A stretch of DNA of 64,000 nt from an uncultured Isosphaeraceae bacterium. Its GTDB lineage: Bacteria; Planctomycetota; Planctomycetia; Isosphaerales; Isosphaeraceae. Location: assembly GCA_945957605.1 (NCBI GenBank), contig CAMFLR010000016.1, forward strand, positions 1-64,000. The letters are read 5' to 3'. Numbering within the stretch: the first letter of the stretch is position 1; the number at the start of each line of letters is the position of its first letter. Shown here one piece after another: positions 9,030-17,306 of this stretch. The notes under the pieces were generated by a model. That model worked only from the letters and a program-made list of their open reading frames with translations, searched no databases and had not been told where the DNA came from. The translations under genes and the position numbers were made by a program.

Positions 9030-10126
9030 TCCGCGTGACCATCGAATCACTTGTCAAAAGATACGATCGCGTCCCCGCGCTCGATGGCGCTTCGCTCGAA
9101 ATCCGCCCCGGCGAGCTTTCATTTCTGCTCGGCCCGTCTGGCTCCGGCAAGACAACACTCGCGCGCCTCGTTGCAGGTCTCGAACCAGTCGAAGAAGGGG
9201 AAATCTACTTCGACGGCCGAGTCATTCACACCTTGCCCGCTCTCGAACGCAAGGTTGGCTTGGTGTTTCAGAACGAGGCGCTTTGGCCCCATCTGAACGT
9301 ACTCGATAACGTCGGCTACGGCCTGAAAATGCGAGGGATCGGCCGCCGCGAGCGCAAAACGCGCGTGATCGAAATCCTGGGAATGGTCGGCATCGATAGC
9401 CTCGCGCAGAAGATGCCAAGCGTGCTTGCGCCAATCCAAAAACTACGAGTCGCATTGGCCCGGGCGCTGGTCATCGAGCCGCAGTTGCTCATCCTTGATG
9501 ATCCTCTCGCGCGACTCGAACCACGCGCTCGTCCCGAGTTCCGCGACGAGTTGCGCCGCCTTCACGCCGAGACCGAGATGACCACGCTGGTGCTTTCGAG
9601 CGATCCACGCGAGGCGCTGGCAATGGCCGAACGCCTCGCTGTGATCGACCTCGGCCATATCGTGCAGGTTGGACCGCCGGGCGAGGTTTACAATCGTCCT
9701 GCCAGCGCGTTTGTGGCGCGGTTTCTCGGTGCAGCGAACTTGATTCAAGGCCAGGTCGAAGGCACCGACGCGCGAGGCGACATCGTCGTAAAAACGCCGC
9801 TCGGCCGCTTGATCGGCCAGTCGACCGCCGGGCCCTTGCCGACGGGCACGCCCGTCACCGTGGCGATCCGACCCGAGTCGATCGGCCTTGGTCCATCTGT
9901 TCCTCCAGGTGCCAACCGCTTCGCGGCGACGCTCGAACGCCAGACGTTTCTGGGCGAGGTGCGCCAAGTGAATCTCCGCGGACCAGGCGACTGGCCGGTC
10001 TCTGCGCTCGCGCTTCAGAGCCAGTCGGCAGGTCTGCGCGAAGGCCAAAGCCTCACAGCGAGCGTACCGCCCGAGTTTGTCGTCGTTTTGCCGGGCAAAT
10101 ACGCCGGCCGCGCGGATCGAGGTTGA
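9026..10126 (+). CDS. ABC transporter ATP-binding protein with degenerate catalytic motifs
   Basis: A 366-residue protein whose ATG overlaps the previous stop (ATGA), indicating translational coupling. Walker A (GPSGSGKTT, 36-44) and the Q-loop Gln (82) are normal. The signature LSGGQ reads LAPIQ (134-138), the Walker B Glu is Asp (LLILDDP, D159), the D-loop reads LARLE, and the switch His is Ser (LVLSSDP, S192). The C-terminus has a TOBE-like domain (VAIRPESIGLG), as in importers of sugars, iron and polyamines. The partners look intact, so the complex may bind ATP but hydrolyse it poorly, or be a lineage variant. GTG or ATG starts further upstream inside the previous gene are rejected. Confidence 0.85.
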   Translation: MIRVTIESLVKRYDRVPALDGASLEIRPGELSFLLGPSGSGKTTLARLVAGLEPVEEGEIYFDGRVIHTLPALERKVGLVFQNEALWPHLNVLDNVGYGLKMRGIGRRERKTRVIEILGMVGIDSLAQKMPSVLAPIQKLRVALARALVIEPQLLILDDPLARLEPRARPEFRDELRRLHAETEMTTLVLSSDPREALAMAERLAVIDLGHIVQVGPPGEVYNRPASAFVARFLGAANLIQGQVEGTDARGDIVVKTPLGRLIGQSTAGPLPTGTPVTVAIRPESIGLGPSVPPGANRFAATLERQTFLGEVRQVNLRGPGDWPVSALALQSQSAGLREGQSLTASVPPEFVVVLPGKYAGRADRG

Positions 10127-10128
10127 CC

Positions 10129-11847
10129 GTGAGCCAGCCTCGCAATCGTCCGCTCAGACAAGTCGCCGCTGGCCTCGTCCGCGGAGCCGTTGCGCTTACA
10201 CTTCTGGCGCTCGTGCTGCCGGTTTTGTTTCTCATTCCGGGCGCTTTGATAAGTGTGAGTCCGTCTGGAACCGTTCGCCCGACGCTCTTCCCGATCGCCG
10301 TGGCGGTGTTCGATCCATTCCTCTGGATCTGCGTGCGCAACAGCGCAATCGTCGCCTTTCTCTCAAGTGCGATCGCGCTCGGAATCGGAGTTTCACTCGG
10401 ACGCATCGTCGGCCCGCAAAGATTCTGGGGACGCCCTCTATTCGCCGCACTCTCGTGGGTTCCCCTCGCCGCCTTACCGGGATTTCTCGCTTTAGGCTTA
10501 GCCGAAATCATCTCCCCGCATCACCTGGGACAGGCACTCGCCCGCCGGACCGCTCCCATCGTTCTGGGCCAGACGTGGGAGCAATGGATCGCCTGGGCTT
10601 TGCTGATCTGGTCAAACGTCGCGCGATCGGCCCCTTTGATCGCACTCAGCACAACAGCGGTGCTCACGCGAGTTGATCCCGATTGGACCGACGCCGGCCG
10701 AGTCCTGGGCGCTAGCAAGCGACGCGCCTGGCGACAACTCGTCTGGCCGATTATACGCCCCGAAGTCGCGCGCATGCTCGCAGCCGTGTTCGCGTTCACA
10801 TTGCTCGATCCGACCGCGCCAATCGTCCTGGGCCTGCGTCGAACATTACCATTCCAGATCGTCGACGCGGTCACCCGCCCCGAACCGACGGCAAGGCTCG
10901 CGATTCTCGGGCTGATCTCGCTTGGAACCGCACTTCTCGGCCGCGCGCTCGTTCGCTGGTGGGGCGGACCGCGAGTCGACATCGACCAACTCGACCGCGC
11001 CGACCGACCCGTATCCGCCGTCTGGTGGCGTGCCACTCTAAGAATTCTCGTCCTGCTGCTCTGGCTGGCTTTTTCGTGGCTTCCGCTCATCGGTTTAGGG
11101 CAAATCGTGCTGGGACGATTCGAGCCCGACTCAGAACGCGCATGGGTCGTCTCGCTGGCTTCGGTGGTGTATGCGGTGATCGATGCAGACACACGCACGC
11201 TCTGGATGAACAGCCTGTTCCTCGGCGCGGCGACGACGCTCATTTGCGTCATCCTCAATCAATTGCAGCGAGCTTTCGCATTCAATCCCGATCGGCCATC
11301 GCTCCTGATTCTGGGCTTTGAACGCACACCGCCCCTCGTTTTGGGACTGGCTTCGGCAATTCTCCCCGGCGTCCTGTTCGCGGCCGGTTCCAAGCTGCAC
11401 ATTCCCGCGCTCGTTCACCTTGCAACCTGGCTCAATCCGGTGCGCTGGCCAAGCGTTTTGCTGATCGCCGCAACCGTCGCCAGCCGTCTCCCCACAATCA
11501 CCCGAGCCACCGACCGCGCGCGACTGCGGTCGCGTCCCGAACGTTATGACGCCGCAATCAGCCTGGGGGCATCACGTCGACACGCCAGGCGGCTTCAAGG
11601 TGGCCGAGGTGCAGGACTAGGCGTGCTGATCCTCACCTTCACGCTCGCCGCGACCTCGGCAGCTCCAGCGATTGCGCTTGGACTGACATCACGGTCGCGA
11701 CCCGTCGGGGTGGGATTTGTGATTGGGTGCGTCGATCATCCCCGTGCTGCGGCGCTTGCATTTGGGGCAATTGCGCTCAATTTGATTGGTCTGGTTGCGG
11801 CGCGGCGAGGCCGATCGGGGCCTGCGGGGGATTGGTTCCGGGGCTAA
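10129..11847 (+). CDS. ABC importer permease, two transmembrane domains fused
   Basis: A 572-residue membrane protein with about twelve hydrophobic segments in two halves, each ending in an EAA-type coupling loop: DAGRVLGASKRRAWRQLVWP in the first half and DAAISLGASRRHARRL in the second. This is the FbpB/ThiP-like architecture in which one polypeptide makes the whole channel. GTG at 10129 has GAGG 7 nt upstream; TTG at 10123, overlapping the previous stop, is an alternative. The C-terminal 21 nt, including the stop, are nearly repeated at the end of the next gene. Confidence 0.85.
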   Translation: MSQPRNRPLRQVAAGLVRGAVALTLLALVLPVLFLIPGALISVSPSGTVRPTLFPIAVAVFDPFLWICVRNSAIVAFLSSAIALGIGVSLGRIVGPQRFWGRPLFAALSWVPLAALPGFLALGLAEIISPHHLGQALARRTAPIVLGQTWEQWIAWALLIWSNVARSAPLIALSTTAVLTRVDPDWTDAGRVLGASKRRAWRQLVWPIIRPEVARMLAAVFAFTLLDPTAPIVLGLRRTLPFQIVDAVTRPEPTARLAILGLISLGTALLGRALVRWWGGPRVDIDQLDRADRPVSAVWWRATLRILVLLLWLAFSWLPLIGLGQIVLGRFEPDSERAWVVSLASVVYAVIDADTRTLWMNSLFLGAATTLICVILNQLQRAFAFNPDRPSLLILGFERTPPLVLGLASAILPGVLFAAGSKLHIPALVHLATWLNPVRWPSVLLIAATVASRLPTITRATDRARLRSRPERYDAAISLGASRRHARRLQGGRGAGLGVLILTFTLAATSAAPAIALGLTSRSRPVGVGFVIGCVDHPRAAALAFGAIALNLIGLVAARRGRSGPAGDWFRG

Positions 11848-11848
11848 C
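11828..11848 (+). repeat. Short gene-end repeat, copy 1
   Basis: GGGATTGGTTCCGGGGCTAA plus C: 19 of 21 positions match 12453-12473. Both copies encode the last residues and stop codon of their genes, so both proteins end in FRG. Confidence 0.5.
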
Positions 11849-11929
11849 ATAAGTGCAGGCTTGATTTCGGATTGAGCCTTCCATTGCGCGTAGCCTGTTA
11901 GGCGAATCGATTCCTTCCCGGAGACGTCC

Positions 11930-12472
11930 ATGCCGATCGAAAGAGGGCTTATCCTCGACGGCCGCCGCTCTCTGCACGAGATCTGCAAGCCGCTGGCCGC
12001 GGAGTTGCGCCGCTGCTTTCTCCTTGTCGGCGTTCAATCAGGTCCGTTTGATCTTTGGTCGAACAGCGAGTTCGAGGATAACGAAGTACTACGTGAACGC
12101 CAGCGGTGGGATGTCCCTCGCCTGGAGAACACGTCGACCACCGGTATGCGGCCCGGTACAATCCCCCAGTTTGCCGACTGGCTCGTCGTCGATGAGTTCG
12201 CATATTATTTCGCCATTGATGCGCCCGAATCTGAAGCACTCGTTCGGGCAAAGGTCATCGCCGATCATGTTGGCGACCTCTCGGAACAATTTCTGCGCGA
12301 CATCGACCAGGTCGCGGATTTGCTCATCGTCCACGGTAATGGCTGGTGGGAACTCTATAGCGGCCGCCCGGATTGGTATGATCTGCTCGTCACCGCGTGG
12401 CCCGATTGCATTGCGCGTCCGCTGAATCAGGCGGGTACTCCTCCGCCGCGGAGGGATCGGTTCCGAGGCTAA
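11930..12472 (+). CDS. Small protein of unknown function
   Basis: A 180-residue acidic protein without signal peptide or membrane segment, so probably cytoplasmic. Aromatic-rich stretches (DEFAYYFAIDAPESEA, NGWWELYSGRPDWYD) suggest a compact alpha/beta domain. A weak GGAGA lies upstream. It does not match a family I recognise. Its 3' end carries the 21-nt repeat shared with the permease gene. It sits in a row of three small rightward genes of unknown function. Confidence 0.65.
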   Translation: MPIERGLILDGRRSLHEICKPLAAELRRCFLLVGVQSGPFDLWSNSEFEDNEVLRERQRWDVPRLENTSTTGMRPGTIPQFADWLVVDEFAYYFAIDAPESEALVRAKVIADHVGDLSEQFLRDIDQVADLLIVHGNGWWELYSGRPDWYDLLVTAWPDCIARPLNQAGTPPPRRDRFRG

Positions 12473-12473
12473 C
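12453..12473 (+). repeat. Short gene-end repeat, copy 2
   Basis: Second copy of the repeat at 11828-11848, again spanning the last codons and stop of a gene. Confidence 0.5.
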
Positions 12474-12630
12474 GGGCTCACTACGAGATCGCAGATCGAG
12501 TCGTTCTGATGCTTGCCCCAAGGGGTAATGTGGGGTGGAATTGGTACACCCAAATCAAAGGTTGTGCGGCGCAATACTGCGTTTCGACTTTAGCCATTAT
12601 CTAACGCCAAATCGATCGGAGGGGGCCGCC

Positions 12631-13098
12631 ATGCCCAGAGCTGAAATCCGCCGGTTTGTCTTAATCGCTTTTCTTTGTATCGCGTTCTTTTTCTTGAGGT
12701 CTTTGAAGAATCACAGCGATCCTAAGAGCGACGATGCAAGAATCGCGCAACTCCTGGCGAACCCAGGGTCGAAGGAAGCACGGTCTTGGTTGGAGGAGGC
12801 TCCAAAGGGGTCGAGGTTGGTTGGCGGCGGCGAGAAGGAGTTTGATCAGGACGCTGCCTTGAAGCTCGTCCGCGAGCTGTACAGTCGAGGGGCGATAAAG
12901 GTCACGGCAATCGACATCGTGACCGATCACGATGCGCAAGGTCATGAGGTTCAGTACACCGACTCGCTCATCATCGAGTTGCCCCGGGATCCAGCGTTGC
13001 GGCGTGCACTGTTTGACGTCGATAAGCGCGAGGTCCAAGAAGAGTTCGGTCCAGCGACAGAAGCCGGTCAACGATTTTTCATGATGTGGTGGGACTGA
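12631..13098 (+). CDS. Membrane-anchored protein of unknown function
   Basis: A 155-residue protein. The start at 12631 is preceded by a strong GGAGGGGG ribosome site; earlier in-frame starts lack one. An N-terminal hydrophobic segment (FVLIAFLCIAFFFL) should anchor it in the membrane, followed by a soluble domain containing VTAIDIVTDHDAQG and YTDSLIIELPRD. Function not recognised. Confidence 0.6.
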   Translation: MPRAEIRRFVLIAFLCIAFFFLRSLKNHSDPKSDDARIAQLLANPGSKEARSWLEEAPKGSRLVGGGEKEFDQDAALKLVRELYSRGAIKVTAIDIVTDHDAQGHEVQYTDSLIIELPRDPALRRALFDVDKREVQEEFGPATEAGQRFFMMWWD

Positions 13099-13209
13099 TA
13101 AGGCGCGAAATCTCGCGTTGCCTCGCCCCAAACAGTAATCATTTGTCGTGGAACGGCATTGCAAGTTATGCGTGAGCACCCCTATTTCTCACTGGCAAAA
13201 GGTGACGCG

Positions 13210-13650
13210 ATGAGCGTGGCATTCTTCATCGTCACAGAACAGCCTGTCGAGGGTCTCGACACGTTCGTCGACGGCAAGGCTTTGGCCCATTGCCGGCCGG
13301 CTGGGGTCAAGGCACGCGGCGGGCGACAAGCCGACCGCCATTTGGAAGCGCTGGCTCGCGAAGCCGGCGTAAAGCCGTTTATGGAGTTCTTCAGCGAAAG
13401 CCCGGAAAATATTCGCGAGTTGCTCGACGAGGTCGAGGTCGAAGCGCCGGATGTCGAGATGCCTCCCGAGCAATGGTTCTCGGCGGCCGAGGGTTTGGCG
13501 ACAGTCCGCGGTTTGCTCTCCCACCTGACCGCACACCCCGAAGCGACGGCCGACGCGGAACACGTTCTGGAAGACCTCCGGCAGTTCGAGACGGTGCTCA
13601 GCCAACTCGACGCGGCCGGCGTGAGATGGCATCTGGCAGTGGATTTTTGA
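13210..13650 (+). CDS. Small acidic cytoplasmic protein of unknown function
   Basis: A 146-residue protein beginning MSVAFFIVTEQPVEG with AAAAGGTGA upstream, which is why 13210 is preferred to 13159. Helical and rich in Glu (ELLDEVEVEAPDVEMP). The pattern of a short N-terminal strand followed by helices, ending VRWHLAVDF, resembles small bacterial immunity-type proteins of unknown role, but no family can be named. The 84 bases after it contain a stretch resembling the permease C-terminus (see findings). Confidence 0.6.
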   Translation: MSVAFFIVTEQPVEGLDTFVDGKALAHCRPAGVKARGGRQADRHLEALAREAGVKPFMEFFSESPENIRELLDEVEVEAPDVEMPPEQWFSAAEGLATVRGLLSHLTAHPEATADAEHVLEDLRQFETVLSQLDAAGVRWHLAVDF

Positions 13651-13734
13651 CGCAGGCTGAACTCGGCGTGCGACAAATCTCCAGTTGCGACGACCATCCC
13701 CGCGCAGCGACGATTGCGTTTGGGGCCATTCTCA

Positions 13735-14448
13735 TCATTCGCGTGGAGATGGAAACCCGATTGCGGAAAAGCCCGCTTCGCTTGCAGCGTCGACGACGTC
13801 CGTCAGATCCGCAAATCGAAGATTGCGATCCACGCCGAGAATGACGCGGTCGAACGGAAGATCGGGGTCATTTTTGATCTGCGTGAGTTCCGCCTTGAAT
13901 TGGTTCAGCGTGATTCGCTCGTTCTCACCAATGCGAAGCCGAAGCCCTTCCTTGTCCACCGTAATCTGAACGGGAAGCATTCGGGTCACTTCGTCGAGTT
14001 CATTCTTACCGGGCCTCGGAACCGCCATATTCTTGGGTTCACGCGAATCGACTGGCGGCGCCGGAAAGCGCGATCGGGGTGCAAACGTCATTCGATATTC
14101 GGCCGAAGTTTGGCATTCCAACATCATTTTGTACAAATATTCATAGTTGACATCATCGTCCACCCATAACACGAGAATGATCCCGCCTGTAGCTTGCTTC
14201 TTCGTTGAATCCAAGTTTCTCGAATCAACCTTTGCGAGTGCCCAGGCATTCTCAAAAGCGGCTTTGAATTTGGCGCGATCGACCGCGCGTCCCGCAATCG
14301 AGACGCCCCCGCGCTGGTCGACCCCAATGACGATCCGCGTTTCCTTGACCGTTGATTTCGAGTTTCCACATCCATCGACAAGCATCAAATTGAGCGAAAG
14401 GACGGAAGCCAGAAGGGTATTTAACGTGCATTCGATGGAAGATTTCAT
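13735..14448 (-). CDS. Lipoprotein-like protein with ExbD/TolR-like C-terminal domain
   Basis: A 237-residue protein. The start at 14448 is preceded by AAAGAGGCGA; the open frame continues upstream but into repeat DNA. The N-terminus (LLASVLSLNLMLVDGCGNS) looks like a lipoprotein signal with C26 or so as the anchor. The C-terminal 75 residues (ITVDKEGLRLRIGENE to EAGFSAIGF) follow the pattern of the ExbD/TolR periplasmic domain: strand, helix, D-R-N segment and a final aG-I strand. Canonical ExbD is anchored by a transmembrane helix rather than a lipid and pairs with ExbB; no ExbB is near. Divergent from carA. Confidence 0.6.
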   Translation of the reverse strand: MKSSIECTLNTLLASVLSLNLMLVDGCGNSKSTVKETRIVIGVDQRGGVSIAGRAVDRAKFKAAFENAWALAKVDSRNLDSTKKQATGGIILVLWVDDDVNYEYLYKMMLECQTSAEYRMTFAPRSRFPAPPVDSREPKNMAVPRPGKNELDEVTRMLPVQITVDKEGLRLRIGENERITLNQFKAELTQIKNDPDLPFDRVILGVDRNLRFADLTDVVDAASEAGFSAIGFPSPRE

Positions 14449-14499
14449 GGACGTCGCCTCTTTTTTCCAAGGGGGTGAAGATGGGCGAGACCAGATTCT

Positions 14500-14545
14500 T
14501 TTCTCCAAAATATTATCGCTCGTTTCTCCAAAATATTGTCGCTCG
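14500..14545. repeat. Two adjacent 23-bp direct repeats between the lipoprotein gene and carA
   Basis: Bases 14500-14522 and 14523-14545 are back-to-back copies that differ at one position (core CTCCAAAATATTATCGCTCG and its variant with G for A). Each contains the palindrome AATATT in an otherwise GC-rich genome. They lie in the 306-bp divergent region (14449-14754) and could be operator sites for either gene. The rest of this region shows no gene. Confidence 0.6.
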
Positions 14546-14754
14546 ACATTTGAACGATTTCCAACGGTGCTTTTGCCAGAACTCATTTCGGGCCCAATTA
14601 ATGACTTCCAAGAGTTTACGATTGAACGGCCGACGTCGAAAATGTTCGCGGCGACACCCCCTCAATTCCACTGGTTGCCCGATTTCCCGAGCGATACAAT
14701 AGGAGGTCCACGCGCAGGGGTTCGCATGCAACGATGGGAGAAGCTCGACTCGAA

Positions 14755-15888
14755 ATGAATACTGCTAAGCTCGCTCTCGAAGACGGCTCCGTGTTTACTG
14801 GCCAGGCCTTTGGCGCACAGGGCGAGATCGATGGGGAGGTGGTTTTCAACACGAGCATGACCGGATACCAGGAGATCCTGACCGATCCCTCGTACCACGG
14901 CCAGATTGTGACGATGACCTACCCGCAAATTGGCAACTATGGCATCACTCCCGAAGACGACGAAAGCTCCCGCGCCTGGGTTCGCGGGTTCGTCGTTCGC
15001 GAGCTGAGCGGCCGCGTTAGCAACTTCCGTTCAAAAGGCTCGCTGTCCGACTACCTTGCGTCGCAGAACGTCATCGGCATCGAAGGGATCGACACCCGGG
15101 CGCTCGTGCGCCTCACGCGCAGCCAAGGAGCGATGCGCGGGATTCTTTCGACGACCGATCTCGACGACGCCTCGCTCGTCGCCAAGGCGAAGGCCAGCCC
15201 GGGACTCGTCGGCCGCGACCTCGCTTCTGAAGTGATGCCGAGCGGTGCATCGGTCTGGGAGCCGGGTTTTGAGACCAAGTTCGCTCCCGAATTCGACGGC
15301 GGCAAAAAGCCGAGCCGGCCGCATGTTGTCGCACTTGATTTCGGCATGAAATGGAACATCCCGCGCTACCTCGTCGAAACCGGTTGCAAGGTGACCGTGC
15401 TTCCGGGGTCGGCCAGCGCTGAGGAGATTCTGGAGCACAAGCCGAACGGGATCTTCCTCTCGAACGGCCCTGGCGACCCGTCTGCACTCGCTGGACCCGT
15501 CAGCACGCTCAAATCGCTGATTACGACCGCTGCTGAGTCGCGCGGAGTGCCGATTTTCGGCATCTGCCTGGGCCATCAGTTGCTCGGCCAGGCGTTTGGT
15601 GCGAAGACGTTCAAATTGAAGTTCGGCCATCGCGGCGCCAATCACCCGGTGCGTGACGACCGCACGGGCAAGGTCGAGATCACCACGCAAAATCACGGTT
15701 TTGCGGTCGATCCCGCGACGTTGCCGAGCGACGTCAAACCGACGCACGTCAATCTCAACGATATGACGCTCGAGGGTCTGGCGCACTCGCGTTTGCCGGT
15801 TTTCAGCGTGCAATATCACCCGGAAGCCTCGGCCGGCCCGCACGACAGCCAATACCTCTTCCAGGAATTCCGCCGTTTGATGGACTAA
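14755..15888 (+). CDS. carA: Carbamoyl-phosphate synthase small subunit (glutaminase)
   Basis: A 377-residue protein. It hydrolyses glutamine and passes ammonia to CarB for carbamoyl phosphate, feeding pyrimidine and arginine synthesis in the cytoplasm. The N-terminal CarA domain contains FNTSMTGYQEILTDPSY and PQIGNYGI; the class I glutaminase domain has the nucleophile Cys in GICLGHQLLG and the His/Glu pair in QYHPEASAGPHD. carB is not adjacent. ATG at 14755 fits the family N-terminus; ATG at 14734 is an alternative. purA follows 115 bp after the stop. Confidence 0.95.
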   Translation: MNTAKLALEDGSVFTGQAFGAQGEIDGEVVFNTSMTGYQEILTDPSYHGQIVTMTYPQIGNYGITPEDDESSRAWVRGFVVRELSGRVSNFRSKGSLSDYLASQNVIGIEGIDTRALVRLTRSQGAMRGILSTTDLDDASLVAKAKASPGLVGRDLASEVMPSGASVWEPGFETKFAPEFDGGKKPSRPHVVALDFGMKWNIPRYLVETGCKVTVLPGSASAEEILEHKPNGIFLSNGPGDPSALAGPVSTLKSLITTAAESRGVPIFGICLGHQLLGQAFGAKTFKLKFGHRGANHPVRDDRTGKVEITTQNHGFAVDPATLPSDVKPTHVNLNDMTLEGLAHSRLPVFSVQYHPEASAGPHDSQYLFQEFRRLMD

Positions 15889-16002
15889 TGGACGAAACAG
15901 GTGCAGATTGACTCTGCCCTGTTTTCCCAGTTAGTCTATTTATTCCTTTGCATTCCAAAGCGCCCGACGATGGCGCTGCTCGATCGATCGGAGAGTGGGT
16001 CC

Positions 16003-17304
16003 GTGGCTTCGACGTGCGTGGTGGGCCTCCAGTGGGGCGACGAGGCGAAGGGAAAGATTGTCGACTGGCTGTGCGACGTTCACGACGTCGTCGTTCGCTA
16101 CCAAGGCGGAGCCAACGCGGGGCATACGGTCGTCGCGGAAGGGGTTACGTACAAACTCTCGCTGATTCCGACGGGCATTCTTCGTCCCGGCATCGATTGC
16201 GTGATCGGCAACGGCGTCGTCGTCCACCCGCCGGCGTTTCTAAAAGAAGTGGAAACGCTAGTTGGGCAAGGGGTTGACGTCAAGGGTCGCTTGCACATCA
16301 GCGACCGTGCCCACGTCATCATGCCGTATCACCTCGCCGAGGAACGGCTGACTGAAGAGTCGAGCTCGGCCGCCGATCACCTGGGCACCACCAGGCGCGG
16401 GATTGGCCCCTGCTATCGCGACAAGGTCGGTCGCGTGCACGGTGTGCGCGTCGGCGATCTTTACGAACCCGATCGCTTCCGCGCCCATCTCGATCGAATC
16501 ATCGCCTACAAAAATCGTCTGCTGACTGCGATGCTGCCCGACTTCGAGCCGTTCAACGCCGAGCAAGTTGCGGCCGAATATCTCGACTTCGCCGAGCGGA
16601 TGCGGCCGTACGTCAACGACGCGACTGCGTGGCTCCACGGTCTGCTCGACCAGGGGAAGCGGCTGCTTTTCGAAGGCGCGCAAGGCTCGCTGCTCGACGT
16701 CGACCACGGCACCTATCCGTATGTCACCAGCTCGAATTCGAGCGCATCGGGCATTGCGGCCGGTTCGAGCGTGCCGACGCGGCATATCGATCGCTGGATT
16801 GGCATCGTCAAGGCCTACACAACGCGCGTCGGCGGTGGACCGTTCCCGACCGAACAGGACAACGACACCGGCGAGCGGATTCGTCGCGTGGGACGCGAAT
16901 ACGGCACCGTTACCGGTCGCCCCCGACGTTGCGGCTGGTTCGATGCGGTGGCGGTTCGCCACTCGGCGCGCGTGAGCGGCACCACAGAACTATCGGTCAT
17001 GCTGCTCGACGTGCTGACGGGGATCGACCCGATTCAAGTCGCGGTGGCGTATGAGGATGAGTCGGGCCAGGAGGTGAAGGATTTCCCCGCGAGCCTCGCG
17101 ACTCTCGAACGCTGCCGGCCGGTCTATCGCACGTTGCCGGGCTGGACGGAGGATATCACCAGGGCCCGCAAGTGGACCGACCTGCCCCAGGCCGCCCGCG
17201 ATTATGTTGATTTCATCGCCGATCAGGTGAACGTGCCGGTGTCGATCGTTTCGGTCGGACCGGAGCGGCAGCAAACGATTCCGCGCGGCTTCAGGACGGC
17301 CTAA
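16003..17304 (+). CDS. purA: Adenylosuccinate synthetase
   Basis: A 433-residue enzyme converting IMP, GTP and aspartate to adenylosuccinate in the first step from IMP to AMP. The phosphate-binding loop reads QWGDEAKGKIVD; the usual GDEGKGK Gly is Ala. Other signatures are present: GGANAGHTVV, TTRRGIGPCY, LFEGAQGSLLD and TRVGGGPFPTE. GTG at 16003 is chosen because GGAGAG lies 6-7 nt upstream and the protein then starts at the usual distance from the loop, with length close to the E. coli enzyme; ATG at 15970 would add 11 residues. uppS starts 2 bp after the stop. Confidence 0.93.
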   Translation: MASTCVVGLQWGDEAKGKIVDWLCDVHDVVVRYQGGANAGHTVVAEGVTYKLSLIPTGILRPGIDCVIGNGVVVHPPAFLKEVETLVGQGVDVKGRLHISDRAHVIMPYHLAEERLTEESSSAADHLGTTRRGIGPCYRDKVGRVHGVRVGDLYEPDRFRAHLDRIIAYKNRLLTAMLPDFEPFNAEQVAAEYLDFAERMRPYVNDATAWLHGLLDQGKRLLFEGAQGSLLDVDHGTYPYVTSSNSSASGIAAGSSVPTRHIDRWIGIVKAYTTRVGGGPFPTEQDNDTGERIRRVGREYGTVTGRPRRCGWFDAVAVRHSARVSGTTELSVMLLDVLTGIDPIQVAVAYEDESGQEVKDFPASLATLERCRPVYRTLPGWTEDITRARKWTDLPQAARDYVDFIADQVNVPVSIVSVGPERQQTIPRGFRTA

Positions 17305-17306
17305 CC

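Noticed and set aside
15901..16002. Longer purA starts
   Set aside because: GTG 16003 has the best ribosome site and places the P-loop at the usual distance.
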